Positions 1-10,630 of a DNA stretch of 64,000 bases are shown in pieces. Each line of letters starts with the position of its first letter. Position 1 is the first letter of the stretch. The position numbers were made by a program, and so were the translations under genes. The notes beneath the pieces were generated by a model, which saw only the letters and a list, made by a program, of their open reading frames with translations, did not search any database and was not told where the DNA came from. The stretch is from Lathyrus oleraceus (taxonomy: Eukaryota; Streptophyta; Magnoliopsida; Fabales; Fabaceae), in the NCBI RefSeq assembly GCF_024323335.1, contig NC_066579.1:129073854-129137853 (forward strand). Direction: 5' to 3'.

Positions 1-757
1 AGGAATGATTTCAGTCGGTTTTGTCCTTATCTGGCATGAAGGACTTTTGCATGGCCGATTATACCATGGTAAACCACGAGATTCTTAATGCATTCGTGGA
101 GAGATGGCACTCGGAGACCTCGCCATTTCATCTCCCGCGTGGTAAGATGTCTATCACACTCGATGATATCTTATGTTTGCTACATCTTCTAATAAGGGGA
201 AGATTCCTAGATCATGGGAGAATGACCAAAGACGAGGCACTCGAGATGATGGTAGAGTATCTAGGGGCTGATCTAGGGGAGGTGATGGATGAGTTGGATA
301 AGACCAGGGGTGATCGTGCTAGATTTGTATACCTGAAGAAGGTATATGATGATGCTCTCCTGAGTGCACAACAGGATGATGGTGATGATGAGTAGGTGGC
401 GCTCCACAAATCGCATGCATTGAGAGCATACCTTTTTTATTTGGTTGGCACTAAGAATTTTATGTACAAGAGTGCCACCTATATATACTTCGTCAACCTA
501 CGTTACTTCATGGATTTCAAGCAAATCCATCAATACAACTGGGGGAAACTTGTCTGGTCTACCTGTATTCGAAGCTGAGAGAGGGCTGTATGTGGAAGAC
601 GAAGCAGGTCACAGACAGCGTCACACTAGTAATGATTATTAGTCTTTGAATGTTTCTTTATCATTTTAATTTCATCTTTTCCAAACCATTATTGATGATT
701 CGTGTGTTCCAAACTTTTCATTTCAGGGTTGGATCCACAAGCATTTCCAGTGCATCT
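1..757 (+). pseudogene. Plant mobile domain (MAIN-like) pseudogene, N-part, U1
   Basis: The translation reads like the plant mobile domain of MAIN-like proteins, which are nuclear and either gene-associated or carried by transposons. Seen: ERWHSETSPFHLPRGKMSIT, then a leucine-rich ILCLLHLLIRGRFLDH stretch, TRGDRARFVYL, ALRAYLFYLVGT, KSATYIYFVNLRYF and, after a frameshift, WKTKQVT. Lesions: an early TGA where the family has Trp (about base 8), TAG at 393-395, and a 1-nt frameshift in the GGGGGAAA run near 540. An intron of about 98 bp (GT at 629, AG at 726) is followed by the short exon 727-757, which ends where the copia-type LTR is inserted. The reading resumes at 20930. The first exons lie before the window. 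It cannot make the full protein. Confidence 0.82.
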
Positions 758-1092
758 TGAAGGAGAAGAGCGATCCAAAACACAGAGGAATTTAAAAATT
801 TATCCTTTAGTGATCCTTAGGAATGGGCATGATGAGTGATAGAATCTTTACCTCTTGTGTTGATTGAAACCTTTGATGCAGACCTACGGAGCGATCACGA
901 ACGTTGAATGGTGACAACGCCTCTACTCAGTCCACACGAACTGATTCCTCCAATCTCAGCGCTAGCTGCTACAAATGAAGGCTTTGAGTGTGAGAGAGAG
1001 AGAGAGACAGAAAGAGAAATGAAATTACAACTATACTAATGCTTCTGCACAAGGGTTCTATTTATAGAACCACTTGTGTGGGCTGCAAGCTA

Positions 1093-1225
1093 AAAAATCC
1101 ACTTAAGTGTATGTGGCACATATCTTATGATATGCCAAAATCACTTAAGTGTGTGGTACCTTACCATATTTCGTATTCTACTTAAGTACACCATACCTTA
1201 CGATGTTCTACAATTCATTTAAGTG
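1093..1225 (-). promoter_or_regulatory. Four spaced ACTTAAGT-like motifs upstream of the copia-type LTR TATA box (U1)
   Basis: Palindromic CACTTAAGTG occurs at 1100-1109 and 1142-1151, ACTTAAGT at 1180-1187 and CATTTAAGTG at 1216-1225, spaced about 38-42 bp apart. On the minus strand they lie just upstream of TTCTATAAATAG (about 1057-1070), which is itself framed by an 8 bp inverted repeat (GGTTCTAT/ATAGAACC). A reiterated motif in this position resembles the enhancer repeats of some plant copia LTRs; the function is inferred. The same array occurs in U2-U4, where the second motif is CACTTAAGCG. Confidence 0.5.
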
Positions 1226-1847
1226 CACCGTACCCTACGGTGTTCCTTAGTTACTCTATCTCTCATTAATCCGTCCTTTTGTGTGTGACCCTGTAGGTTT
1301 TCGCGACATTAACAATTATATTAAATCACGTATTTAACATTATAAATAGTGAGCGGTATCTAGCAACACATCACTTCTATCCAAGATACAAAAATATCAC
1401 GTGATTTGACAAATTCGTTTTGATAATACTTATGTGTATAATTACCCTTTGGCCCCTACGTCTATATTGAACACAAGGAATAAATCGTTTCATCCTTGTC
1501 CAGTTCAATATTGGGGCCGTAGACATTTATCATGTTACGCAGGATGGGCAAATTCCATCTAGGCCACTCATGTCCCTCAACATGCTTCATGGAGTATCCA
1601 TAAACTGTCTTTATATTCATCCAGTTACGGACAAAGTTTGATCAACAATAAAGCACTCGACTCTACATCTAGGGTCCATAGTGGTTTCAGGTCGAAGGGT
1701 GGCATACACCACTATCACCATGAGAATAACTTATGACACTTTACATAACATTCTATATGGTATTCTCATAGCGGGTCAATCCAGTATAAATATTACTCCT
1801 AATATTCATACATATGTTTAAGACTTGATAACTCCTTATCCATGATC

Positions 1848-1852
1848 CATGG
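1848..1852. other. Target-site duplication CATGG, left (Ogre)
   Basis: CATGG lies immediately before the TGTAACACC start of the 5' LTR and is repeated directly after the ACA end of the 3' LTR. U2 and U3 have a single CATGG at this point, which gives the pre-insertion site. Confidence 0.93.
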
Positions 1853-3259
1853 TGTAACACCTCAAAATTTGCCCTCCTCTCTTGGGACTAGCATTAACAT
1901 ATTTTGCATATCATTTTAGGGCATTAGGCATTTCATATTGCATAACATGTGGTTACATTGTGTAAGCCATCTTCCCAAGTCTTGATCAGGAGATGAGGAA
2001 GTTCAAAGGTGCAAGCTAGGGTTTAATGACTGATCATGGGCCATCTGAGGATTGGACTGTGAATTAGGGTTTCATGATTTCCAAGGATATTGGTCTTCAT
2101 CTTGTTTGAATTAATACATCATCATCATCATGGTTGGATGTCATCAGGAGATTGAAGAACGTTCCTTGAGATTAGGGTTTTGACCACTAGTCAACCCTAA
2201 TCAGCTGTATTGGGCCAATCAGGGCTGGATCAGGAGATGAGGTTTCTGATGGTTATGAGTTTCATTTTGTGATTATATGGTGATTATTGAGGCTAGGGTT
2301 TCACCCTTGAGCCATTTCAGTTGGAGATTGGGGTTCAAATTGATCTGTGCATTGCCTGATTCATCTGTCAGTTGAAAAGTCAACTGTGGTCAACTGTACA
2401 TGATCTGATGGATTTGGAGGTGGAAATGAGTTAGACACACTTCATTCATGTTGGAACAAGTGTTAAATGACATCTCGAAGCCTAAGAATGAAGAAAATCA
2501 AGTCAGGACAAAAACTGCCAAAAATAGCAGGCGACTTGTAACTGAAGTTTCCAAAAATGGAAAGTTTTTTGACCTCAAAAACAGAAGTCCAAGGAAGCTT
2601 CAAATGAAAAATTGTTCAACATGACAGATGTAGATCTTGTTCTCACCTTTCCAAAAAGTCCAAGAACTTGAAAATCCAATGTGTGGTTTGCAAGATATGG
2701 CTCAGTGAATTTCAGAAAAGACCGTAATCAGGAGGCCATAACTACCACATACTTTGTCCAAATTGCAAGTTCTTTATATGCACAAACTCCATTTTACATG
2801 TACTTTGAGGGTGCATCATTGGATTTTCCCAAAAATGGCCAAGGCAAAAAGTCACTTTTCAACTGGACAGCTGAATTGGACCAGGGGCAAAATCGTCCAA
2901 ATGTCAAAATAATTGGAATTTTTGAATGGGACTTTTTCCAACACCTCAGGAATGGCATTTAGAGTGTGTTTGAATATTCATTTCATGGCTAAGGCATGAG
3001 AATTGGATTTTGGCTTGAAAAGTGAAATGATGAAAATTGGTCATTTTGCATACACATGTGATTTTGAGAAATACTCCACCAATTGGAATGAAACAAGTTT
3101 CTACACATTACATATGTCATTTGGAGTTTGCATGAGCTGTCAAAACAGCTGGCAATGAGCTGTACATGGAAATTCCACTTTTGCCCTTATTTGCAAAATA
3201 ACCACTTTCATTAACAAAGCCAATTTGCATAATTACTTGATTAGAGTTGGATTAAGCTT

Positions 3260-3270
3260 CCATATATATT
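3260..3270 (+). promoter_or_regulatory. Putative TATA box of the Ogre 5' LTR
   Basis: CCATATATATTC lies about 1.4 kb into the LTR, in an AT-rich stretch, and is followed within about 25-40 nt by a C/A-rich segment (AATCACAACAG) that could hold the transcription start. The same sequence is at 17069-17079 in the 3' LTR. This is a position and motif argument only. Confidence 0.45.
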
Positions 3271-6219
3271 CATAATCTCTTGCTAATCACAACAGAATTG
3301 CACATTCACCAAGATTGGATCAAAAACCTCTCCAATTCTCAAATTCTTCAAGAACAATCCAAAACTTCAAATTCATCAATCTTCATCAATTGTTGATGAA
3401 TCTTGGAATTTCTTTTTGCATTCATCTCCTCTCATCAATATCTCCAACTGTTTGTGAAGATTGGAAGGCAAGGAGTGTGGATTCGTGACTGTCCTAAAAG
3501 TGCATCATCCATGGTGAATCGTGAATTCAAGCATTAGGAGCGAAATCGAGTGAACCTAGGCTTTGCATCTCACTTCCACCAGCATATACTACTTCTGTTT
3601 CGTGGAATTGAAGCTCAAGAACAACAAGAACTCCACTGCAATCTCAAGGTACTCAAAATTCGAGTCTCACGATTTTTCCAATTGTCATATGCGTTGTGTA
3701 GGTCATTTGTCATAGGTTAACATGTAGCAATTGGTTTGAAAAATGATTGAGCGAGTTGAGAGAAATCGCGACTCGAAGCTTTGAGTGAGAAACTTTAAAC
3801 GATCGATTCGGTTTACACGGTTAGATTTAGGTTGATTAAGTTATATATTCGTGATCTATGCATTCAGACCTTTCCAATGAGTATTAGTTTGTGCAATTTG
3901 GTGATGAAATGATTGAAACCGGTTTTGAGATGGAAGCTTGCGAACACGCGAGGAAGATGAAGCAGTGCTGGATGTAAAACGCGTTTGATCCTGTTTTTTT
4001 GGCTTGGCAATTCAAAATGTTGTTTCCCTCCAGAATTGTCCTATAGCCATGCGCCAACACATTAAAATGCCACTACTGTTATTCTAATTCATCTTAATTT
4101 AATTATAATATATTCAATAATTTCTAACAAATCATTAACACATTAAATAATTCATAAAAAATAGTAAAAAATCATAAAAATGTGGAAATTTTTTCTATGA
4201 CTTTGTTGACTTGTGTAGAATTTGTTTGACCTATTGGTCAAAGTTGTGCTTGGTAAAATTATTATTTGGCATAGGGTTCTTTCACATGTATGACATTTCG
4301 ACACACTTTACCATTTTAATTGTGAAATGCACATGCTTGCAAATAAATTCTTGAAAATTTTTGTGGTGGTTCTTGACTCATTGAGGATTATTTATATGTA
4401 AATTTCATGAATTTTTGATACCTGGTTAGAGAGCAGCAAATTCTGGAACTTAGGTGTGACAATTTGTGTCACACCTCTTGATGTCAACTTGTTGAATTTA
4501 ATTGGATGACCTATGCATGTTGGAATTGGCTGAAATTTTGCATGATGACTTGTTGACATGTTAGGATGCTTGATGAATTTTTGTAGGATTTTTCACTGTA
4601 TTTTCAATTTAATATTGATTTTTCATTTCTGGTTGTTGAATTTGCAAGTCCATGCGACATAGGTTGGTAGATTGATTGGGAAATCCTCATATTGTATTGT
4701 ATGGCCATGAAATTTGATATGCATGAACTAGACACGTTGTGTGACCTCCCTGTTTTGGTCTCATCCATTTCTTTTTTGTTTTCAATGAGATATGAATTTT
4801 TGAATTGGATGTATGCATTGATGGTGTGAATTGAAGCATGAAATTGTGTCTGTTTTTGATGATTTTCATTGACATGGTTCCATTTGCCCAATTGAGCTCA
4901 AATTTGACATGGTAGACCTTGATGGACCCCTGTTTAGGTGTAATTAATTTGAGAATTTTTGGATGTGTTTTGGCATGGCTTTGAATGCAATACTTCTGTT
5001 TGTATATTTGATGCTCCATTTGACTTAATGTGAATTGTTTTGGGCATAATATGAACATGATGGATGATATAAACATGAGACCAATGATGTTTGCTCTTGT
5101 TTGATGATAATTTGATGTTGGATGGTGGATGCCTTGCTGTTTTAAAATTTTTCTTGCTTTTGGACCCTAGGCTTGGCCTAGTGGTCTAGTTACTAATATT
5201 TGCTTGATTTTTCAGGATCAAAAGCATCATGTACATGGAGAATGATACAAGTTGATTTTAATTGATGTTGTGGATGTTTGTACACTAACATAACATTGTT
5301 TTGTAGGTGTTGGAGCTTGGGCTTAAGCCTTGAGCTTGCTTTGTGTTGTATTGTTTAAACTGTTTGTTTGCTGTATAGTTTGTCTGATTGAGTACTGACT
5401 GAGTTTGATTGTTTCCAGGTACTTTAGTTGCTCAGTTCCTTGTGAACTATTGCTTTGCTTTGCTTTGCATAAGCAATTTGCATTGAGGTAACTTCTTAAA
5501 ACTTCATGTAGTCTGGAGACCCGGCTGTTACCGGGCCGGGCAAATTGTCTGAAGTCCTCCTTAAGAGGCAATGCTTGTGTATGTTTATTTTTAAGCCAAG
5601 CAGGAAAAGTCCTTCAAGTAAGGCAATTGGTGGAAGGTAGGGACAAGCAACCTGTCCCCCACTATTCAGTTGAGTCTTCTCCTTGCTCCCATTACATGGT
5701 TGTAGCATTGAGATCAAAAGCCCAAGATCTGTTGTGTCAGAGTCATCGAGTATAGAAGGGTTCCCCTATTCTGGACCCATGCTCATTTGTCAGCTCTCCC
5801 TGGTTAGGGATAAGAGCTGTGAGGTCTGATCCTCACTTCATCCTTTCATCTGCTTCACCTTAGCCTCGTAATGGCAAGGTTAAGAGCAAACACAGCCTGT
5901 ACAGACGATTGCTTAGGCAGTCAAACCTGATTGATTGAGCCCATTGTTTGGCTATAGTGCGTGTTATGTGGATATCTGATTGACATGCTTGTTTGAGATA
6001 CCTGTTCTCATTTGATGATATATGATTGTATGCTTGTGTGCTAGCTTCTTTCCTGGTTAGGTTAGTTTGCTTATGCAAGTAGGATAGAAAACCGAACTTA
6101 GGGTTAACGATGCATGACAACATTAGGCTCGAGTCTCAGCTCCCTAGTGTCGTGTTTTTCCCTCTGTTTCTGGTTAGGAGAGAGTTTAGTCCCTTTCAGG
6201 GGAACTACATCGCCCTGAT

Positions 6220-6265
6220 CCTCGTTCCAGACGAGGTATGTAGGCAGGTGGTCGTGCGAGACCAC
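6220..6265 (+). other. LTR hairpin module A (two stem-loops)
   Basis: First hairpin: CCTCGT (6220-6225), loop TCCAG, ACGAGG (6231-6236), followed by TATGTAGGC. Second hairpin: GTGGTC (6248-6253), loop GTGCGA, GACCAC (6260-6265). The same two-hairpin layout recurs in module B with different stem bases. The copy in the 3' LTR is at 20029-20074. Confidence 0.6.
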
Positions 6266-6510
6266 TCCGGGCAACCTTTTTCTTTTTTGCGTGCGTTTAC
6301 TTGTTATCTGACTGTATGTTTGGGTTCGGATGCCGACGTAAGCCCAGTGATTGGCTGTCGGGCTCCAAGTTTGCCCTTTTGAGTGTGTTTTGGTTCGGAT
6401 GCCGACATAATTCCATCCAGTGGTTGTCGGGCTCCATGTTTGCCACTCTTGCTTGTTTGTGTTGTTTTGTGTTGTTTGGCGTGCGTAAGCCGAACTACAG
6501 TGGCTCTGAT

Positions 6511-6555
6511 TCTTGTTCCAGACAAGATATGTAGGCATAAGGTGCGATACCTTAT
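6511..6555 (+). other. LTR hairpin module B (two stem-loops)
   Basis: First hairpin: TCTTGT (6511-6516), loop TCCAG, ACAAGA (6522-6527), then TATGTAGGC as in module A. Second hairpin: ATAAGGT (6537-6543), loop GCGAT, ACCTTAT (6549-6555). Relative to module A, two C-G pairs in the first stem have become T-A pairs on both sides while the loop is unchanged. The copy in the 3' LTR is at 20320-20364. Confidence 0.6.
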
Positions 6556-6849
6556 CGAGCCCGTTTCTCCTAACCCCACCTGCATTCCCCGTGTGTGTGT
6601 GTGATGTTTAGCAACCTTTTCTTTATCCTAGGACGTGGATCCCGTCGAGTACGACGGACGTGAGGGGTGCTAATACCTTCCCCTCGCGTAACCGACTCCC
6701 GAACCCATTCTCTTGGTCGCGAGACCATTTCCTTTCCAGGTTTCTCTGAGCGTTTCCTTTCCCTATCTTGGGATAAATAACGTTTAGTGGCGGCTCTGTG
6801 TGTTTTTATTTTTAGGCTCGCCGGTTGATTTTTCGCAGGATGCGACAGC

Positions 6850-6867
6850 TGGCGACTCCACTGGGGA
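6850..6867 (+). other. Ogre primer-binding site
   Basis: TGGCGACTCCACTGGGGA begins 2 nt after the LTR end. It starts with TGG, complementary to the CCA tail of a tRNA. Ogre elements are known to use a tRNA-Arg primer; I could not compare the rest with a tRNA sequence. Confidence 0.8.
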
Positions 6868-8036
6868 ATGCGATGTTGACCTATGCTGGTCCATGGTCCC
6901 TAAGCGAGTCCTTCCTAGCGTTTTAGGATAGTTTAGGTTGCTTATTGTGTGTTATTTATTGCATTTATTATTCTAACCAGTGTGTATATATTTGCATTAA
7001 TGTCTGCATGCATCATACTATCATGTCGCTATCCTCTGTACAGGTGGTTCCTCTGTTTTGGGGTGGGAGTTACTCGAGGTAAAAGGCCCAATACCCAGGC
7101 TATGAGTGAAATCTAGGAAACCTAGGAATAGAGTGATTCATGGGAAGCGGGTGGTATGGCGCCACTTAGCGGAACATTGACATCACGAGCAGTTCAGACC
7201 CTGGTGGGATATTATCGTTACATACTTCGGGTGTGTATATGATGGTATTCTGCGAAAGGTTATTTATGCTGCGTTTCTTTCGACTTTACCCTGGCCTAGA
7301 TGACACCCGTGAGTGGGGAGGGAATGATCATTTTAACAGGTACAGATGGTGACTGTTGGTGATTGATGGTGACTCAGATGGTGACTTTTTGTTCCGTGGA
7401 TCCGAGTCATATTTATAAGTCGGATTTATGGCCGTTTATTGCCGAGACGCCGGAGTGCTGTCCGTGATTTATCAGTGGGGATCCGTTTATTTCAGGATTC
7501 CCCGGGCCGAGATATTTATCAGTGGGGATCCGTTTATTTCAGGATTCCCCGGGCCGAGATATTTATCAGTGGGGATCCGTTTATTTCAGGATTCCCCGGG
7601 CCGAGTCAGATGGTTGAGAATATCTGCTCAAAGATTGTTTGGAGAGATTGATGATGATGATGATGATGTATCTTTCAGGTCCGTTTATTTCGGAACCCTT
7701 GAGTCGGATTTGTGATTGTACATCCCTCAGATGGTTGTGATCAGTTCAGAAATCAAGGCTGTGATTCAGAGCAACAGATGATCAGATGACTTGGAGGATG
7801 GCCCAGTGCATTGCATACATCTGCATCATTCTCATTTTGCATTCATCTACACTCAAACTCACGTCTAGCCATATGGGGAGTATTATTGATTGAGAATCTG
7901 GTTGAGAGACATCTTGAATTTCAGAATATGGATGTCAAAATGTTGTCTGTCTCGATGAAACCAGGATCGAAAGACAGAAGCTTCCTCATATGGATAGACG
8001 TTGCATTCATGCATATTAACCTGTTTGCTGTTTTGC
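6868..8036 (+). other. Ogre leader region without a readable ORF1
   Basis: Autonomous Ogre elements carry an extra ORF between the primer site and gag. Here I find no long frame, only AT/GC-mixed non-coding sequence and a three-copy tandem repeat at 7467-7607. The extra ORF appears to be deleted or decayed. Confidence 0.6.
7467..7607 (+). repeat. 47-bp tandem repeat, three copies (Ogre leader)
   Basis: Three nearly identical units begin at 7467, 7514 and 7561 with ATTTATCAGTGGGGATCCG and end in CCCCGGGCCGAG. A partial fourth unit (GTCCGTTTATTTCGGAACCC) follows near 7678. Because 47 is not a multiple of 3, the repeats open different reading frames and are unlikely to code. Confidence 0.9.
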
Positions 8037-8124
8037 AGGAATCATTGCTCGTGCTCGCAGAACCGTACCTTTGCACTCAACACGCCCTCACGGATACTTC
8101 ACCAGACGCAATACTCCTCGACTA

Positions 8125-8916
8125 ATGAATCCGTCCAACACCGACATTCTCGAGCTGAAAGAGAAGATGGGAGAGCTGATCAGTGTCATGCAAGAGTTCG
8201 CCTTAGGGCAGAAAGTGATTGCCGAAAAGGTGGGGAGGATTGAAGACTGGCTGAAGATGGGGAGCATGCAGGGAAACGCTTCGTCATCTGGACCGAAGAA
8301 ATTCTTTGGTAATGACCAGCACAAGAAAAATGAGGGTAATACCAGTGCGGTCTACGCTCAGAGAGGACACGGTAGGGGTCGTTACTACCAGCACACCGCT
8401 GCGGTAACTATTCCTGCTGACAATCAGCCTGCACAACAGCAACAGCAGCGTCAGCCATTTCAGCGGAGGTCTCCGAGGGTAGGATATCCAGTCAGGAGGA
8501 GGATGAGTGATCGGCATTTTGACAGGCCGCCTGTGACATATTCTTTCCTATTGAAAAAGCTGAAAGATATGGGGCTGGTACAGTTGAGGACTTTGGCACC
8601 TATGGGACTTGATCAAAGGCCAGCCAATTTTGATGAAAATGTCAAATGTGAATTCCATTCGGGTGCTCCCGGGCACAGTGTAGAGGACTGCAAAGCTTTT
8701 AAGCACGTAGTCCAAGACCTGGTGGATTCCAAGGCCCTCAATTTTACATTGTCATTGAATGCTGATGCCAATCCCATGCCGGCGCATGGACAGGCGATGG
8801 TGGGTGCAATTGCTGAAAATTCAGATCGCGCCTGTGCGGTAGGTGGAGAGACTGACAGTGACTGCAAGTTCAGTGGTTGGATAAAGCCGTGCGTACCAGG
8901 AAGCTGGAAGGCTTAA
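8125..8916 (+). pseudogene. Ogre gag remnant: short N-terminal coiled coil joined to the C-terminal part
   Basis: Gag forms the capsid of the retrotransposon particle. This frame of 263 codons starts at ATG 8125. Residues ~5-45 are a charged coiled-coil-like segment (ILELKEKMGELISVMQEF). Then come a Gln-rich basic linker and the typical Ogre gag C-terminus with VTYSFLLKKLKDMGLV, CEFHSGAPGHSVEDC and VQDLVDSKALNF. The CX...HSGAPGHS..DC arrangement is the usual degenerate zinc-knuckle-like block of this lineage. The central capsid core of a full gag (several hundred residues) is absent between about residues 50 and 60, which looks like an internal deletion. The frame is open, so a truncated protein could be made, but particle assembly would be unlikely. 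Confidence 0.78.
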
Positions 8917-9240
8917 ACAGATCAGCACTGTCACTCGTCCTGAAGAGTAATGATTTCCTGTTTTTAGTTTTATTTGCATGAAAGCCATACGTGTTGCCCG
9001 ACACGTAATGGTCCATTGTAAGGGCCACCTCATGTTTACATTTGCATTTTCTGCATCATTAATAAATGGATGTTTTTCAGTCAAAAAGCGGTGTTCCCTG
9101 TTTTTCATTTATTTTTGCAGTTTAAAAACAAATAAAAATGGCAATGTTTGTTTTCATTTTCTTTTTGATTTGTCTCGTCCCAACTTCAAAAATAATTCTC
9201 CGGATCTCGTTGATAATAATTTGGTTACCCCTCATATGAC
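8917..9240 (+). other. Non-coding spacer in the Ogre internal region
   Basis: T-rich sequence between the gag and pol remnants where protease would be expected. I see no protease active-site triad in any frame; the segment seems to be a deletion scar or decayed. Confidence 0.5.
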
Positions 9241-9490
9241 TTCGACAAACCAATCTATCTTGCTGAAGAAGGAGGCGAAGAAGATTGTGATCTGCTGGAA
9301 TTAGCCAAGTTGTCAAAACAAGAGGAGAAGGTGATTCAGCCGCAGGCAGAGCGGATTGAGGTTGTTATTCCAAGCACCGAGGTCAGGAAGGAAATGAAAT
9401 TAGGGCCGCTTCAGAGGCGAATCGAGAGCAGAATGGTAGCCTTGTTGAAAGAGCATGTGGATACTTTTACCTGGTCATGTCAGGATATGC
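9241..9490 (+). pseudogene. Ogre pol remnant, segment upstream of reverse transcriptase
   Basis: The reading contains LLELAKLSKQEEKVIQPQ and VVIPSTEVRKEMKLGP, then ALLKEHVDTFTWSCQDMPG. The last block, with FTWSxxDMPG, is the conserved lead-in to reverse transcriptase in Tat/Ogre elements. It should continue into the RT fingers and palm, but homology stops at about 9495 and resumes well inside RT, so a few hundred codons are missing. Confidence 0.7.
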
Positions 9491-9544
9491 CAGGTCAAGT
9501 ACCAATGTCGTTGTGCACACGCTGCCATGGAGAGAAGACTGTCC

Positions 9545-9960
9545 TCTAGAGAAGCAGAACGCCCGTGCCTGTATCAGAGAGCCATGGTGACTTTGTTTCA
9601 TGAGATGATTCATCATGAAATTGATTGCTATGTTGATGACATGATAGCAAAGTCCCATGCGGAAGTGGGGCATCTGGCTGACCGGGGCAAGTCGGTTGAC
9701 CGGTTTGAGACAATTCAAACTGAGGTTGAATTCAGATAAGTGCACTGTCAGAGTGCGGTCCGGTAAGATGATTGGGGTTCATTGTAAGGGAGGAATCGAG
9801 GTTCATCCTGCAAAAAAAAAAAAAAAAAAAAAAAAAAAATAAAAAATGCCTGAACCGAGAAAGAAAAACAGAGGTTCGTGGTTTCTTAGAAAGATTGAAC
9901 TATCTGTCATGGTTCACATCCCATCTAACAGCCACGTGGGAACCCATTGAAGAAAAAAAT
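9545..9960 (+). pseudogene. Ogre reverse transcriptase remnant around YVDD
   Basis: YQRAMVTLFHEMIHHE leads into YVDDMIAKSHAE; the catalytic YVDD is at 9629-9640. After a frameshift the reading gives RLRQFKLRLNSDKC and GGIEVHPAK. An A28 run (9812-9839) then interrupts the homology, and FLERLNYLSWFTSHLTAT follows it. Reverse transcriptase copies element RNA into DNA. Here the fingers and the first catalytic Asp are gone and the rest is split by frameshifts, so this piece cannot be active. Confidence 0.75.
9812..9839 (+). repeat. A28 homopolymer inside the RT remnant
   Basis: 28 consecutive A, then T and six more A, sit exactly where a short lysine-rich stretch of RT would be encoded. This is probably slippage expansion of an AAA/AAG-rich stretch rather than an inserted poly(A) tail, because element homology continues on both sides. 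Confidence 0.85.
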
Positions 9961-10249
9961 CAAACGGTCGGGTGAAATAATGATTGCCAAGGGGCATTGA
10001 AAAATAAAAAAAAGGAAAGTTGCAGGAGCCTCTGATTCTGATACCTCCTGTGGAATGAAAAATTGTTAATCTGTACTTGATGGCCTTCGAGGGGTCTACG
10101 AGGTGTGCTGGGGCAGCATGACAAGTCTTGTCGAAAAGAGCATGCAATTTACCTTAGCAAAAAGTTTATCGACTGTGAAACAATACATTCACTGTTCGAG
10201 CAAACTTGATGTACTTTGGCATAGGCTGCTCGCCGACTGAGACAGTATA

Positions 10250-10480
10250 TGCTGGTTCATGCCACTTTGTGGATTTTCAAGATGGATCCAGTCAAGTACA
10301 TTTTCGAGAAGCCAGTATTGACCGGGCGGGTTGCGAGAGGAGCAAAATAATGTTTACTGATTTGTGATGCTCTCAGAAAGCAATCAAGGGGTGTGTTGTC
10401 TGATTACATCTCTCTGCAACCTATTGAGGGTTATCAACCGAGGACGTTTGAGTTCCCTGATGAGGACATCTCGAGGTGCT
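10250..10480 (+). pseudogene. Ogre RNase H / connection remnant (degenerate)
   Basis: Short matches to the Ogre connection/RNase H region survive in shifting frames. The DNA ATGGATCCAGTCAAGTACAT (10280-10299) encodes MDPVKYIF, and AAAGCAATCAAGGGGTG gives KAIKG. Stops and frameshifts break it every few dozen codons and no active-site set can be traced. Sequence from 9961 to 10250 is similarly degraded. Confidence 0.5.
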
Positions 10481-10630
10481 CTAATCGAAAGATTGAGAGT
10501 AACCGATCCCGGAGGAGGGGCCTGACCCTGAATCCGAACGGATTATGATGTCTGATGGGGAGGTTAAGGTGAATGAGCTTTTGTTGCCCGGATAACGTTT
10601 GAATGCACCGACGGTGCGATTGTGTAGAAG

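Larger units (their letters stand above)
758..1852 (-). mobile_element. Ty1/copia-type solo LTR, promoter-distal part (U1, cut by Ogre)
   Basis: Read on the minus strand, the whole LTR runs from 20924 to 758. It starts TGTTGGTGTAAGCC and ends TTCTCCTTCA, that is TG...CA, and is 1,358 bp long once the Ogre element is removed. It has the layout of a plant Ty1/copia LTR: a TATA box (TTCTATAAATAG, about 1057-1070), a CT-rich leader (about 988-1010) and no coding region. The flanks are CATCT (753-757) and CAACT (20925-20929), a 5 bp target duplication with one mismatch. It sits inside a PMD exon. The second LTR and the internal region are absent, so it is a solo LTR. Confidence 0.8.
1853..6847 (+). 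repeat. Ogre 5' LTR (4,995 bp)
   Basis: Starts TGTAACACCTC and ends GGATGCGACA; the 3' LTR has exactly the same length. It carries a likely TATA box near 3263, two tandem modules with hairpins between about 6200 and 6560, and a terminal ~230 bp that resembles the end of the unrelated-looking solo LTR at 50874. No convincing protein is encoded. The 93-codon frame at 2681 and the longer minus-strand frames are chance openings. Confidence 0.95.

Noticed and set aside
2681..2962. A 93-codon frame in the Ogre 5' LTR, repeated at 16490
   Set aside because: It lies inside an LTR upstream of the likely promoter, resembles no protein I know, and is present in both LTRs only because they are copies.
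5160..5210. TTGGCCTAGTGG in the Ogre LTR as a tRNA or SINE A box
   Set aside because: No B box (GGTTCGA-type) follows at a suitable distance, so a tRNA-like element is not supported here.
4604..6585. Several 70-145 codon frames on either strand of the Ogre LTR
   Set aside because: They overlap each other in different frames in sequence that also forms hairpins and repeats; no recognisable domain.
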